Shown here: positions 7,622 through 15,826 of the stretch, piece by piece
Layout of the letters: each line of letters begins with the position of its first letter
How positions within the stretch are numbered: the first letter of the stretch is position 1
Assembly: GCA_036741535.1 (NCBI GenBank)
Contig: DAINSB010000015.1
Location: 1 to 25,561, forward strand
Length of the DNA: 25,561 nucleotides
Reading direction: 5' to 3'
Origin: Thermocaproicibacter sp036741535
GTDB taxonomy: Bacteria > Bacillota > Clostridia > Oscillospirales > Acutalibacteraceae
Program-made: the position numbers and the translations under genes
The notes under the pieces: model-generated
Seen by the model: only the letters and a program-made list of their open reading frames with translations
Database searches by the model: none
What the model was told of the DNA's origin: nothing

Positions 7622-8232
7622 GTGGCAGAGGGACATTTTCAGGAGTATCCGGCCCAAGCGTGCGATATTTTGCAGTTTCTGTTCAAGGAGCGGGAGATCA
7701 ACGACCACACGCTCCATTTCGCCGCTTCGTTTTCCGGGGAACTGGATCCGGACCTTCTGCGGAAGGCGGTCGCCCTTTCCGCTGATCCGGTGCAAATTCG
7801 TCGGCGCGGGTAGGCGTCCCCGTTGGCGGGAGGTTCGCCCGGCGGGGGAGATGGTGACGTTCTCGGAGACGGAGCATGCGGCGGAAGAGAGCAGGATGAA
7901 GATCCTGGCCGGGAAGAGCGACATGCTGACGCACGACCCGGCGCGGTTCGACCTGGAGGGCGACCCTGCGAATCCGTTCCTCGAGCGAAGGACGATCCCC
8001 CGCGATTCCTTTCTCCGCATGGCCGCGTGGGCCAAGGAACGCCATGCGACCGTCAACGATCTGATGCTCGCCGCTTTTCTCCGCGCCCTGAGCCGCCGGT
8101 TCGACCGTCTCCGGCTTTCTGGACGATGTCGTGCTGGAGCTGCGCGGCGTGCCGCCGCAGGCGCGAAAGGCACTTGTGCCCGCCCAGGAATCGACACCCC
8201 GCCTGTGTTACAATAAGAACAAAAGTCGTTGA
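7622..8232 (+). pseudogene. Broken condensation/acyltransferase-like gene
   Basis: Pieces of one protein are spread over three frames. Frame 2 from GTG 7622 gives an N-terminus (YPAQACDILQFLFKE, then HTLHFAASFSGELDP) typical of condensation-domain-like acyltransferases in Clostridia, and stops at 7813. Near 7783 the homology passes to frame 3 (CKFVGAGRRPRW and onward), which carries FDLEGDPANPF and the family's HATVNDLMLAAFLRAL. After about 8105 frame 1 seems to hold a short C-terminal remnant ending at the TGA at 8230. The HHxxxDG active-site region expected in the middle is missing: the sequence jumps from MLTHDP straight to ARFDLEGDP. So there are at least two frameshifts and one internal deletion. 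An intact relative would be about 400 residues. The family assignment rests on motif memory. Confidence 0.65.
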
Positions 8233-8318
8233 TCCGCTACGGTCCAATCTTTTTGTAGCAATACACACAAAAATACAACGTAATATCTGAATATATTAAA
8301 AGAAAATGACCAAAATAC

Positions 8319-8346
8319 TTGATCTTTTACCAATTTGTGATATGAT
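8319..8346 (+). promoter_or_regulatory. Promoter for the glg cluster
   Basis: TTGATC (8319-8324), 16 bases, then TATGAT (8341-8346), preceded by TGA, which makes an extended -10 element. It lies about 45 bases before the glgB start in an A/T-rich interval (about 8233-8370), in contrast with the GC-rich genes around it. Confidence 0.65.
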
Positions 8347-8390
8347 AAAAGCAAATAAGACGGCCATCAATCCGGAAGGGAGTTGTTCCT

Positions 8391-10367
8391 GTGCAGACTT
8401 ATTCCTCGATCGAATCCGAAACTCTCCCCGCTAAATTATTTCACGAGGGGAAAAACAGCAGAGCCTACGATTATTTTGGGATACATAGATCTGTTCGGGA
8501 CGGAAAACCCGGCATGAGCTGCCGGGTCTGGGCGCCGCATGCCGCGGGCGTGTCGCTCGTGGGGGATTTCAACGGGTGGGACGCCGAGGCGGACGCCATG
8601 GTGCAGACGGCCGGAGACGGCATTTGGGAATACTGGTTGCCTTTTGAGCTCCCGCAGTTCGCATGCTATAAATTCTGCGTGACGGCGGCGGACGGGCGCC
8701 AGGTTTTTAAGACTGACCCCTATGCTTTCCACTTCGAGGCGGCCCCCGGCAATTCCTCCAAATATTACGATCTTTCCGGATTCCAATGGAACGATGCGGA
8801 GTGGTTCCGCAGGAAGGCGGCTCACCCGCATTACAGCAGCCCCGTCAACATCTATGAGGTCCACATCGGCTCCTGGCGCAGGTACGGCGACGGCAATGTC
8901 TTTTCCTACGACAAACTTGCGGACGAGCTGATCCCGTACGTGAAAGAGATGGGCTACACGCACGTGGAGCTGCTGCCCGTGACCGAGTACCCGTACGACG
9001 GGTCGTGGGGGTATCAGGTGACGGGATATTTCGCTCCCACTTCGCGTTACGGCGATCCGAAGCAGTTCATGTATTTTGTGGAAAAATGCCACGAGGAAGG
9101 CATCGGCGTCATCATGGACTGGGTGCCGGCGCATTTTCCGAAGGACGAGTACGGCCTGGCGAAGTTCGACGGAATGCCCTGCTACGAGTACGCGGACCCG
9201 CGCAAGGGCGAACACAAGGAATGGGGCACGCTGGTCTTCGACTACGGGAAGGCCGAAGTCGTCAGCTTCCTGATCTCGAGCGCCGTGTTCTGGTTCCAGA
9301 ACTACCATATCGACGGCATCCGGGCGGACGCGGTCGCGTCCATGCTGTACCTGGATTACAGCCGCCCGAACGGCGAATGGATCCCGAACAGGAACGGCGG
9401 CCGGGAAAACCTTGAGGCGATCGATTTCCTCAAACGGCTGAACGAGACGGTCTTCGCCCTTTTCCCGGACGCCATGATGATCGCGGAGGAATCCACGGCG
9501 TGGCCGATGGTGTCGCGCCCGACCTACTGCGGGGGCCTCGGCTTCAACTACAAGTGGAACATGGGCTGGATGAACGACATGCTCTATTACATGTCTCTCG
9601 ATCCGCTCGCCCGGAAGTATCACCACGACAAGATCACGTTTTCCTTCTTCTATGCGTTCTCAGAAAATTTCATCCTGCCGATTTCGCATGACGAGGTGGT
9701 CCACGGCAAGGGCTCCCTCATCAGCAAGATGCCCGGCAGCTACGAGCAGAAATTCGCGGGCGTACGCGCCTTTTTGTGCTACATGATGGCGCATCCCGGT
9801 AAGAAGCTGATTTTCATGGGCACGGAATTCGGCCAGTTTGCCGAGTGGAATTTCGAGAAGGAGCTGGACTGGCTCCTTCTAGACTACGAGCCGCACCGCA
9901 AACAGCAGGCTTTTTTCCGCGACCTGAACCACTTTTACCTGAAGACTCCGGCGCTCTGGGAGGTGGATTTCTCCTGGGAGGGCTTTTCGTGGATCGCGAA
10001 CGACGACTACACGCAGAGCGTGATCGCGTTCCGCAGGATCGACAAGTCGGGGAAGGAGATCATTGCGGTGTGCAATTTTCTGCCGGTCCGCCGCGACGAT
10101 TACCGAATCGGCGCCCCGTATGCCGGGGTCTATGAGGAGGTCTTTTCTTCGGACGACGTTCGGTACGGCGGCAGCGGCATCAAAAACGGGAGCCGCATCG
10201 TCAGTTCCGCGCCCGGCATGCACGGCTGCGAGGAGTCCATCAGCCTGACCCTGGCGCCCCTTTCCGTCATTTATCTTCGCTGCAGGCGCAAAAGGCCGCA
10301 TGTCAAACCGGGGGAAACGACCAAAAGGAAGCAAACCGCCAAGCGCAAGAAAGCCGAGAAACAATAA
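8391..10367 (+). CDS. glgB: 1,4-alpha-glucan branching enzyme
   Basis: A 658-residue GH13 enzyme that cuts alpha-1,4 chains and re-attaches them as alpha-1,6 branches on glycogen. An N-terminal carbohydrate-binding-like domain (about 40-125, with VWAPHAAGVSLVGDFNGWD) is followed by the catalytic barrel. The catalytic residues are visible: nucleophile Asp313 in GIRADAV, the acid/base in the MMIAEEST block (Glu366/Glu367) and Asp434 in ISHDEVVHGKGSL. The C-terminal beta domain is followed by a Lys/Arg-rich tail of about 28 residues, not part of the enzyme fold. The start is GTG at 8391, with GGAAGGGAG (8374-8382) 8 bases upstream. It is the first gene of glgB-glgC-glgD-glgA; glgC begins 17 bases after its stop. 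Confidence 0.96.
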   Translation: MQTYSSIESETLPAKLFHEGKNSRAYDYFGIHRSVRDGKPGMSCRVWAPHAAGVSLVGDFNGWDAEADAMVQTAGDGIWEYWLPFELPQFACYKFCVTAADGRQVFKTDPYAFHFEAAPGNSSKYYDLSGFQWNDAEWFRRKAAHPHYSSPVNIYEVHIGSWRRYGDGNVFSYDKLADELIPYVKEMGYTHVELLPVTEYPYDGSWGYQVTGYFAPTSRYGDPKQFMYFVEKCHEEGIGVIMDWVPAHFPKDEYGLAKFDGMPCYEYADPRKGEHKEWGTLVFDYGKAEVVSFLISSAVFWFQNYHIDGIRADAVASMLYLDYSRPNGEWIPNRNGGRENLEAIDFLKRLNETVFALFPDAMMIAEESTAWPMVSRPTYCGGLGFNYKWNMGWMNDMLYYMSLDPLARKYHHDKITFSFFYAFSENFILPISHDEVVHGKGSLISKMPGSYEQKFAGVRAFLCYMMAHPGKKLIFMGTEFGQFAEWNFEKELDWLLLDYEPHRKQQAFFRDLNHFYLKTPALWEVDFSWEGFSWIANDDYTQSVIAFRRIDKSGKEIIAVCNFLPVRRDDYRIGAPYAGVYEEVFSSDDVRYGGSGIKNGSRIVSSAPGMHGCEESISLTLAPLSVIYLRCRRKRPHVKPGETTKRKQTAKRKKAEKQ

Positions 10368-10384
10368 AGGAGGAGGAACCTGTT

Positions 10385-11620
10385 ATGTTGCCCAAACAGG
10401 AAGTTGTAGCCATGCTGCTGGCGGGAGGACAGGGAAGCCGTCTCGGAGTCCTCACGAAAAACCTTGCGAAGCCCGCCGTGCCTTATGGAGGAAAATACCG
10501 CATCATTGATTTCCCGCTTTCCAACTGCGTCAATTCCGGCATCGAATGCGTCGGCGTGCTGACCCAGTACCAGCCGCTTGTGCTCAACGAGTATATCGGC
10601 AACGGGCAGCCCTGGGACCTCGACAGCATGAACGCCGGGGTCCGGGTCCTGCCGCCGTACCAGCGCAGCCGCAAATCCGACTGGTACAAGGGCACAGCGA
10701 ACGCCATCTATCAGAATATCCCCTACATTGAACGGTATCACCCGGAATATGTGATCGTCCTTTCCGGCGACCACATCTACAAGATGGATTATTCCAGGAT
10801 GATCGCCTATCACAAGGAGAAAGAGGCCGACTGCACCATCGCGGTCATCGAGGTGCCGATGGAGGAGGCGTCGCGCTTCGGCATCCTGAACACCCGGGAG
10901 GACGGTTCGGTCTACGAATTCGACGAGAAGCCCAAAGCCCCGAAGAGCAACAAGGCCTCGATGGGCATCTACGTGTTCACGTGGAGCAAGCTGCGCAAGT
11001 ATCTCGAGGCCGACGAGGCCACCCCGAAGTCCTCCAACGACTTCGGCAAGGACGTGCTGCCGGCAATGCTGCGCGAGGGGGAGCGGATCATGGCTTTTCC
11101 GTTCGAGGGCTACTGGAAGGACGTGGGCACCATCGACAGCCTGTGGGAGTCGAATATGGACCTGCTGAACCCCAACGTCCCGCTCGACCTGAGCGAAGAG
11201 AGCTGGAAGATCTACTGCCGCAACCCGGTCATGCCCCCGCACTACATCGCCAAGAGCGCCAAGGTGCAGAACTCCCTCATCGCCGAGGGGAGCAACGTCT
11301 ACGGCGAGATCGACTTCGCGGTGCTGTTCTCGGGGGTCTACATCGCCCCCGGCGCCGTGGTGCGCGACTCCATCATCATGCCGAACACGCGCATCGAAGA
11401 AAACGCCATCGTGCAGTACGCCATCATTGCGGAGAACTGCGTCATCGGCAAGGGCGCCGTGGTCGGCGAGCGCCCGGAGGACATGGCCGACAAGGACAAA
11501 TGGGGCGTCGCGGTCGTGGGCGACGGCTGCGTGATCCCGCCGGGGACGGAGATTCCGCCCAAAGCGATGATCGACGCGGACCAGATGAAGGGGGAGGCGG
11601 CCACAAATGCGCGGCAATAA
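10385..11620 (+). CDS. glgC: Glucose-1-phosphate adenylyltransferase, catalytic subunit
   Basis: A 411-residue ADP-glucose pyrophosphorylase that makes ADP-glucose from ATP and glucose-1-phosphate, the committed step of glycogen synthesis. The nucleotidyltransferase domain has AGGQGSRL (13-20), KPAVPYGGKYRIIDFPLSN (29-47), WYKGTANAIYQN and SGDHIYKMDY (127-136). The C-terminal third (from about 290) has the hexapeptide pattern of a left-handed beta helix, used for allosteric control and assembly. AGGAGGAGG lies before the ATG at 10385. Its end overlaps glgD by 14 bases. In Firmicutes GlgC commonly acts with GlgD as a heterotetramer (family knowledge), which the overlap supports. Confidence 0.96.
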   Translation: MLPKQEVVAMLLAGGQGSRLGVLTKNLAKPAVPYGGKYRIIDFPLSNCVNSGIECVGVLTQYQPLVLNEYIGNGQPWDLDSMNAGVRVLPPYQRSRKSDWYKGTANAIYQNIPYIERYHPEYVIVLSGDHIYKMDYSRMIAYHKEKEADCTIAVIEVPMEEASRFGILNTREDGSVYEFDEKPKAPKSNKASMGIYVFTWSKLRKYLEADEATPKSSNDFGKDVLPAMLREGERIMAFPFEGYWKDVGTIDSLWESNMDLLNPNVPLDLSEESWKIYCRNPVMPPHYIAKSAKVQNSLIAEGSNVYGEIDFAVLFSGVYIAPGAVVRDSIIMPNTRIEENAIVQYAIIAENCVIGKGAVVGERPEDMADKDKWGVAVVGDGCVIPPGTEIPPKAMIDADQMKGEAATNARQ

Positions 11621-12722
11621 TGTTCTGGGCCTGATCTTTTCCAATGTCCATGAGGAGAAGAACCGCGAGCTGACGGAAAACCGCACGATGGGCTCGGTTC
11701 CGTTCGGGGGGCGTTACCGCCTGATCGACTTCCCGCTTTCCAACATGGTGAACTCCGGCATCAACAAGGTCGGCGTCATCACGAAGGGCAACTACCAGTC
11801 CCTGATGGACCACCTGGGCTCCGGCAAGGCGTGGGACCTTTCGCGCAAGCGCGAGGGGCTGTTCATCCTTCCTCCGTTCGGGGTGGAGTCGAATCTCATC
11901 AACAGCCGCATCGAGTCCCTCGCCTCCATCAACCGTTTCCTCAGGACTTCCAACGAGGAGTTCGTGCTGCTGACGGACAGCGACACGGTCTGCAACATCG
12001 ACTATGGCGAGGTCCTGGCGCAGCACCTCAAGACGCAGGCGGACGTCACCCTCGTCACCCGCTTCGGCAAGCTGCCCGAGCGGATGAGCGACCCGGCGGT
12101 CTATACGGTGGACCCCGACGGGCGCGTGCGCGACATGCTCATCAACCCCCGCACGGAGGGCGAATGCTGCTATGGGATCGGCATGATGCTGATCCGGCGC
12201 GACCTGCTGATCCGCCTGGTGACGGACTGCGTGAGCCGCAACCTCTACAATTTCAAGCGCGACCTGCTGCAGCGGAACCTTTCCAACTGCCGGGTGTTCG
12301 TCTATGATTTCAAGGGCTTTGTGAAGACCATCTGCTCCACCGTCGCCTATTTCGAGGCCAACATGGCGCTGATGCTGCCGAACGTGCGCGCCCAGCTGTT
12401 CAACCCCGACCGGCCCGTCTACACCAAGGTGCGCGACGACATGCCCGCGCGCTACGGCCTCGGCGCCTCCGTCTCCAATTCCCTGATCGCGGACGGCTGC
12501 GTCATCGAGGGCGAGGTCAACAACAGCGTGCTGTTCCGCGGCGTGCATGTCGGCAAGGGGAGCGTGGTGGAGAACTGCGTCGTGATGCAGGACAGCGTGA
12601 TCCGCGCGAACTGCCGCATGAATTACGTCATCGCGGACAAAGACGTCGTCATCAAAAACGACCGCTCGCTTCTCGGGTTCGAGTCTTACCCGGTGTTCAT
12701 CGCGAAGGGCAGCGTCGTCTGA
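11607..12722 (+). CDS. glgD: Glucose-1-phosphate adenylyltransferase, GlgD subunit
   Basis: A 371-residue homologue of GlgC. It shares the FGGRYRLIDFPLSN and LLTDSDTVCNIDY regions and the C-terminal beta helix, but lacks the glycine-rich GGxGxRL loop: residues 1-30 read NVLGLIFSNVHEE and then NRTMGSVPFGG. This is the known GlgD pattern; GlgD alone has little activity and raises that of GlgC. The ATG at 11607 lies inside the end of glgC, with GGGGGAGG (11590-11597) before it. It is followed by a palindromic intergenic element and then glgA, with no promoter I can support in between, so one transcript may cover all four genes. Confidence 0.94.
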   Translation: MRGNNVLGLIFSNVHEEKNRELTENRTMGSVPFGGRYRLIDFPLSNMVNSGINKVGVITKGNYQSLMDHLGSGKAWDLSRKREGLFILPPFGVESNLINSRIESLASINRFLRTSNEEFVLLTDSDTVCNIDYGEVLAQHLKTQADVTLVTRFGKLPERMSDPAVYTVDPDGRVRDMLINPRTEGECCYGIGMMLIRRDLLIRLVTDCVSRNLYNFKRDLLQRNLSNCRVFVYDFKGFVKTICSTVAYFEANMALMLPNVRAQLFNPDRPVYTKVRDDMPARYGLGASVSNSLIADGCVIEGEVNNSVLFRGVHVGKGSVVENCVVMQDSVIRANCRMNYVIADKDVVIKNDRSLLGFESYPVFIAKGSVV

Positions 12723-12723
12723 A

Positions 12724-12827
12724 TTAGAGATTGGAGATTAGCAAGTTGGAGTGTTAGATTTCTCCTCCGGCTTGCGGAGCACATTCCCTTTCTAATCGTC
12801 TAACAATCCAATCCACTAAAACTCTAA
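12724..12827. repeat. 104-bp imperfect palindromic element between glgD and glgA
   Basis: Outer ends TTAGAG (12724-12729) and CTCTAA (12822-12827) are complementary. Inside, 12746-12758 pairs with 12799-12811 at 12 of 13 positions, and a central hairpin CTCCG-GCTTG-CGGAG lies at 12765-12779. GATTAG (12736-12741) and CTAATC (12792-12797) offer an alternative pairing. TTGGAG recurs at 12731 and 12746. It is more A/T-rich than its surroundings and shows no coding. It resembles a small non-autonomous palindromic element (REP/MITE-like) or an operon RNA hairpin. Confidence 0.6.
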
Positions 12828-12843
12828 CTGGGAGGTATCAAAA

Positions 12844-14271
12844 ATGAAAATTTTGTATTGCACAAGTGAGGCCACCCCCTTCGTCTCGACGGGCGGGCTT
12901 GCGGAAGTCGCCGGTTCCCTGCCGCAGGCGCTCCGGCTCCGGCTGATCGGCTGCCGTGTCGTGATGCCCCTGTACGAGGATATTCCCCAGGAAATGCGCG
13001 AGAATCTGAAATTCATCACCAGCCTGTCCGTCCCCGTCGCCTGGCGCAGGCAGTACTGCGGGATCTTTGAGACGCATGTCGGCGGCGTGATTTTCTACCT
13101 GATCGACAACCAGTACTATTTCAAGCGCCACGGCCTGTACGGCCATTACGACGACGCCGAGCGATTCGCGTTTTTCTCCCGCGCGGCGATCGAGATGCTG
13201 CCGTACATCGATTTCAGGCCGGACATCATCCACGCCAACGACTGGCAGACCGCGCTCGTGCCCGTCTACTACAGCCTTTTTTACGCCAACAACGACTGGT
13301 ACAAGGGCATCAAGACCGTGTTCACCATCCACAACATCCAATATCAGGGCAAGTACGGTAAAGAGCTGGTCGAAGACGTGCTCGGCATCCCGAAGGATTC
13401 CACGCCGCTGCTGGAATACGGCGGGTGCGTCAACATGCTGAAAGGCGCCGTCGAGAGCGCGAACCGCGTGACGACCGTCAGCCCGACCTACGCCAAAGAG
13501 ATCCTCGACCCGTGGTACGCCTACGGCCTCGAGGGCATCCTGAAAGAGCGCAGCTGGAAGCTCTCCGGCATCCTCAACGGCATCGACGTCAACGTCTACA
13601 ATCCCGCGACGGACCCGGACCTTTACGCCCCCTATTCCGCGGAGGATCTCTCCGGTAAAGCGCAGAACAAGCTCGGCCTGCAGCAGAGGTTGCATCTGGG
13701 TCTGGAAGAGAGGACGCCGCTCGTGGGCATGGTGACGCGCATGGTTTCGCACAAGGGCCTCGACCTCGTGAAAGAGGCCCTCGACCGGCTGATGCAGGAG
13801 ACGGACATCCAGTTCGTGATCCTCGGCTCCGGCGACTGGGAATACGAAAACTATTTCAAGGACATGCAGGGGAAATACCCCGGCAGGCTGTGCGCCTGCT
13901 TCGGTTTCGTCCCCGAGCTTTCGCACAAGATCTACGCCGCTTCGGACCTCTTCCTGATGCCGTCGAAGACGGAGCCCTGCGGCCTGGCGCAGATGATCGC
14001 CCTGCGGTACGGCGCGATCCCCGTCGTGAGGGAGACGGGCGGTCTGCGCGACTCCGTGCAGGACAGCGGCGACGGCGAGGGCAACGGCTTCACTTTCAAG
14101 ACCTATGACAGCGGCGACATGCTCGGCGCGATCGGGCGCGCGCTGGAGGGCTACGCCCATCCGGACGGCTGGGAAGTGCTGGTCCGCCGTGCGATGGGGT
14201 GCGATTTCAGCTGGGGAAAATCAGCGAACTCGTACATCAGGCTGTACCGCGATCTGATCAAAAACGGCTGA
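12844..14271 (+). CDS. glgA: Glycogen synthase, ADP-glucose dependent
   Basis: A 475-residue GT5 glycosyltransferase that transfers glucose from ADP-glucose to the end of an alpha-1,4-glucan. The two Rossmann-like halves are clear: the N-terminal TGGLAEVAGSLP motif (16-27), HANDWQTALVP, FTIHNIQYQG, and the C-terminal SKTEPCGLAQMIALRYG with Glu377 and Cys379, the same numbers as in the E. coli enzyme, then TGGLRDSV. Residue 15, the ADP-glucose-binding lysine of the KTGGL motif in E. coli, is serine here. GGGAGG lies 9 bases before the ATG at 12844. It closes the glycogen cluster. Length is normal, so the protein should be functional. Confidence 0.94.
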   Translation: MKILYCTSEATPFVSTGGLAEVAGSLPQALRLRLIGCRVVMPLYEDIPQEMRENLKFITSLSVPVAWRRQYCGIFETHVGGVIFYLIDNQYYFKRHGLYGHYDDAERFAFFSRAAIEMLPYIDFRPDIIHANDWQTALVPVYYSLFYANNDWYKGIKTVFTIHNIQYQGKYGKELVEDVLGIPKDSTPLLEYGGCVNMLKGAVESANRVTTVSPTYAKEILDPWYAYGLEGILKERSWKLSGILNGIDVNVYNPATDPDLYAPYSAEDLSGKAQNKLGLQQRLHLGLEERTPLVGMVTRMVSHKGLDLVKEALDRLMQETDIQFVILGSGDWEYENYFKDMQGKYPGRLCACFGFVPELSHKIYAASDLFLMPSKTEPCGLAQMIALRYGAIPVVRETGGLRDSVQDSGDGEGNGFTFKTYDSGDMLGAIGRALEGYAHPDGWEVLVRRAMGCDFSWGKSANSYIRLYRDLIKNG

Positions 14272-14272
14272 A

Positions 14273-14345
14273 CGGGGTGCCCCCGCGTGCAAGAAAGTTT
14301 TGCTCGAGCTTTCAAAAGCTTGCAAGGTTTGGGGCGGCGCCCCAA
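14273..14345 (+). repeat. Three-hairpin intergenic element after glgA
   Basis: Three stems follow directly on the glgA stop: CGGGG-TG-CCCCCG (14273-14285); TGCAAG (14288-14293) with CTTGCA (14319-14324), enclosing GAAAG/CTTTC; and TTGGGGC-GGC-GCCCCAA (14329-14345). No T run follows, so it is not a classical terminator. From memory, related sequences recur between genes in Oscillospiraceae genomes, which I cannot check here. The block CGGGGTGCCCCCGCG recurs at 17732-17746. Confidence 0.5.
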
Positions 14346-14376
14346 GGCCTTAACTGTGTGCGCGAAAGGATGGATA

Positions 14377-15654
14377 ATGGGCGGCAAAAGGAAAAGCAGG
14401 CTCCGGACCGCCGCCGCGGCTCTTGCCGTGGCGGCCTTCGCCGGAATTGCGGTTTTCGTCATGTTCAAGTTCGCTTCCAACGCCATGAACCGGATGTTTC
14501 CCCCGCAGAGCGCGGCTTCCGGCCCAGCGGCCGCGTCGGAGGGATCGTCCGCGCCGGCGCCGCGCTCCTCCGCGGAACCGGCGGAGGCGGGTTCCGCCTC
14601 CGCCCGGCAAACCGCCGGCGCAACGCTGAGCGGCCCTCTCGGCGCTTATGAGGCCTCCGCCCGGCGGAAGCTGAGCGGCATGACGCTGCCGGAAAAGATC
14701 GGGCAGGTTCTTCTGGTGGAGAGTCCCTCTTCCGGTGCCGTCTCCGTCATCGACGCGATCCGCCCGGGCGGCTGGTGCCTCTCGGAAAAGGATTTCAAGG
14801 GCAAGACGGCGGCGCAGGTGAAAAAGACGCTGAAGTCCTACCAGAGTTCCAGCAAAATCCCCATGATCCTATGCTGCGACGAGGAGGGCGGCACCGTGGT
14901 TCGCGTCAGCTCCAACCGGGCGCTTTCCCCGCAGAAATTCCGGTCGCCGCAGCAGGTCTTCGCCGCGGGAGGCTTCGACGCCGTCGCGTCGGACACCCTG
15001 AAGAAGGCGCGGCTTTTAAAATCGCTCGGCGTCAACGTCAACCTGGCCCCCGTGTGCGACATCTCCACCAGCCCGAAAGATTTCATCCACGCGCGCTCGT
15101 TCGGGCAGAATGCGCAGCAGACATCCAAATTCGTCACGGTTTCCGTCCAGGCTTATTCCCAGGGCGGGGTCGGCTGTGTGCTGAAGCATTTCCCCGGCTA
15201 CGGGAACAACGCCGACACGCACACCGGTTCGGCGAAGGATACCCGCAGCTTCCAGACCTTCCAGAGCTCGGACTTCCTGCCGTTCGAGGCGGGGATCAGG
15301 GCGGGCGCGGGGTGCGTGATGGTTTCGCACAACGTCGTCGAGTGTATGGACGCCCTGCGGCCGGCTTCGCTTTCGCCGCAGGTGCACGACATCCTGCGCA
15401 CGAAGCTCGGCTTTTCGGGCGTCGTCGTGACCGATTCGCTCGGCATGAAAGCCGTCACGGATTTCTCCAAAGGGGAGGACCCCTGCGTGCAGGCGTTCCT
15501 CGCGGGGAACGACATGCTGCTCACGCCGGACGGGCTGTCCGGGTACCGGGCCCTTTCCGCCGCCGTGCAGAAGGGGATCATCCCCCGGGAGCGGCTGGAC
15601 GACTCCGTCCTGCGCATCCTCGCGTGGAAGATGGCGCTCGGCCTGACGGGCTGA
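14377..15654 (+). CDS. Membrane-anchored family 3 glycoside hydrolase (NagZ-like)
   Basis: A 425-residue protein. A basic N-terminus and one hydrophobic helix (about residues 11-33) form a signal anchor, followed by a Ser/Ala/Pro-rich linker (about 45-85) and a GH3 catalytic domain outside the membrane. Motifs: CDEEGGTVVRV, NVNLAPVCDI, KHFPGYG (270-276) and the nearby Asp280-Thr-His282 pair that serves as general acid in NagZ-type enzymes. The nucleophile is probably Asp353 in VVVTDSLGM. These are marks of beta-N-acetylhexosaminidases that act on peptidoglycan fragments or other N-acetylglucosaminides. The open frame extends to 14287, but the ATG at 14377 has GAAAGGA 6 bases upstream and begins the signal anchor. 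It follows glgA by 105 bases; a role in glycogen use is not indicated. Confidence 0.88.
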   Translation: MGGKRKSRLRTAAAALAVAAFAGIAVFVMFKFASNAMNRMFPPQSAASGPAAASEGSSAPAPRSSAEPAEAGSASARQTAGATLSGPLGAYEASARRKLSGMTLPEKIGQVLLVESPSSGAVSVIDAIRPGGWCLSEKDFKGKTAAQVKKTLKSYQSSSKIPMILCCDEEGGTVVRVSSNRALSPQKFRSPQQVFAAGGFDAVASDTLKKARLLKSLGVNVNLAPVCDISTSPKDFIHARSFGQNAQQTSKFVTVSVQAYSQGGVGCVLKHFPGYGNNADTHTGSAKDTRSFQTFQSSDFLPFEAGIRAGAGCVMVSHNVVECMDALRPASLSPQVHDILRTKLGFSGVVVTDSLGMKAVTDFSKGEDPCVQAFLAGNDMLLTPDGLSGYRALSAAVQKGIIPRERLDDSVLRILAWKMALGLTG

Positions 15655-15781
15655 GCGGCGTGGCGGCGTGCCGCCGCACCCGTGACCGCCGTTCGGCACG
15701 GCGAAAACCCGCGCTTTCTTCGGCGGGGAGGTCGGGGACAACTCCCCCGGCGCGAAAGGGGCGGTTCATTTTGCCTAGGCC

Positions 15782-15826
15782 GTCCGGGCAAAAAAACCTT
15801 GGTTTTCACCGGGCGCCACGCCCGGC
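15782..15826 (+). repeat. Dispersed hairpin repeat, copy A
   Basis: GTCCGGGCAAA (15782-15792), a variable spacer, then the hairpin CCGGGC-GCCAC-GCCCGG (15809-15825). A second copy with the same order lies at 17856-17902. CCGGGC occurs twice and GCCCGG once, so two alternative hairpins are possible. The 3' end of the XRE gene runs into it on the other strand. The rest of the gap at 15655-15781 shows only a GGCGGC-GT-GCCGCC stem (15662-15675) without a T run. Confidence 0.6.

Noticed and set aside
12723..12843. A promoter for glgA in the gap after glgD
   Set aside because: No -35 and -10 pair of reasonable spacing could be supported; the interval is taken up by the palindromic element.
15660..15677. 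GC-rich hairpin after the GH3 gene as terminator
   Set aside because: The loop would have only two bases and there is no T run.
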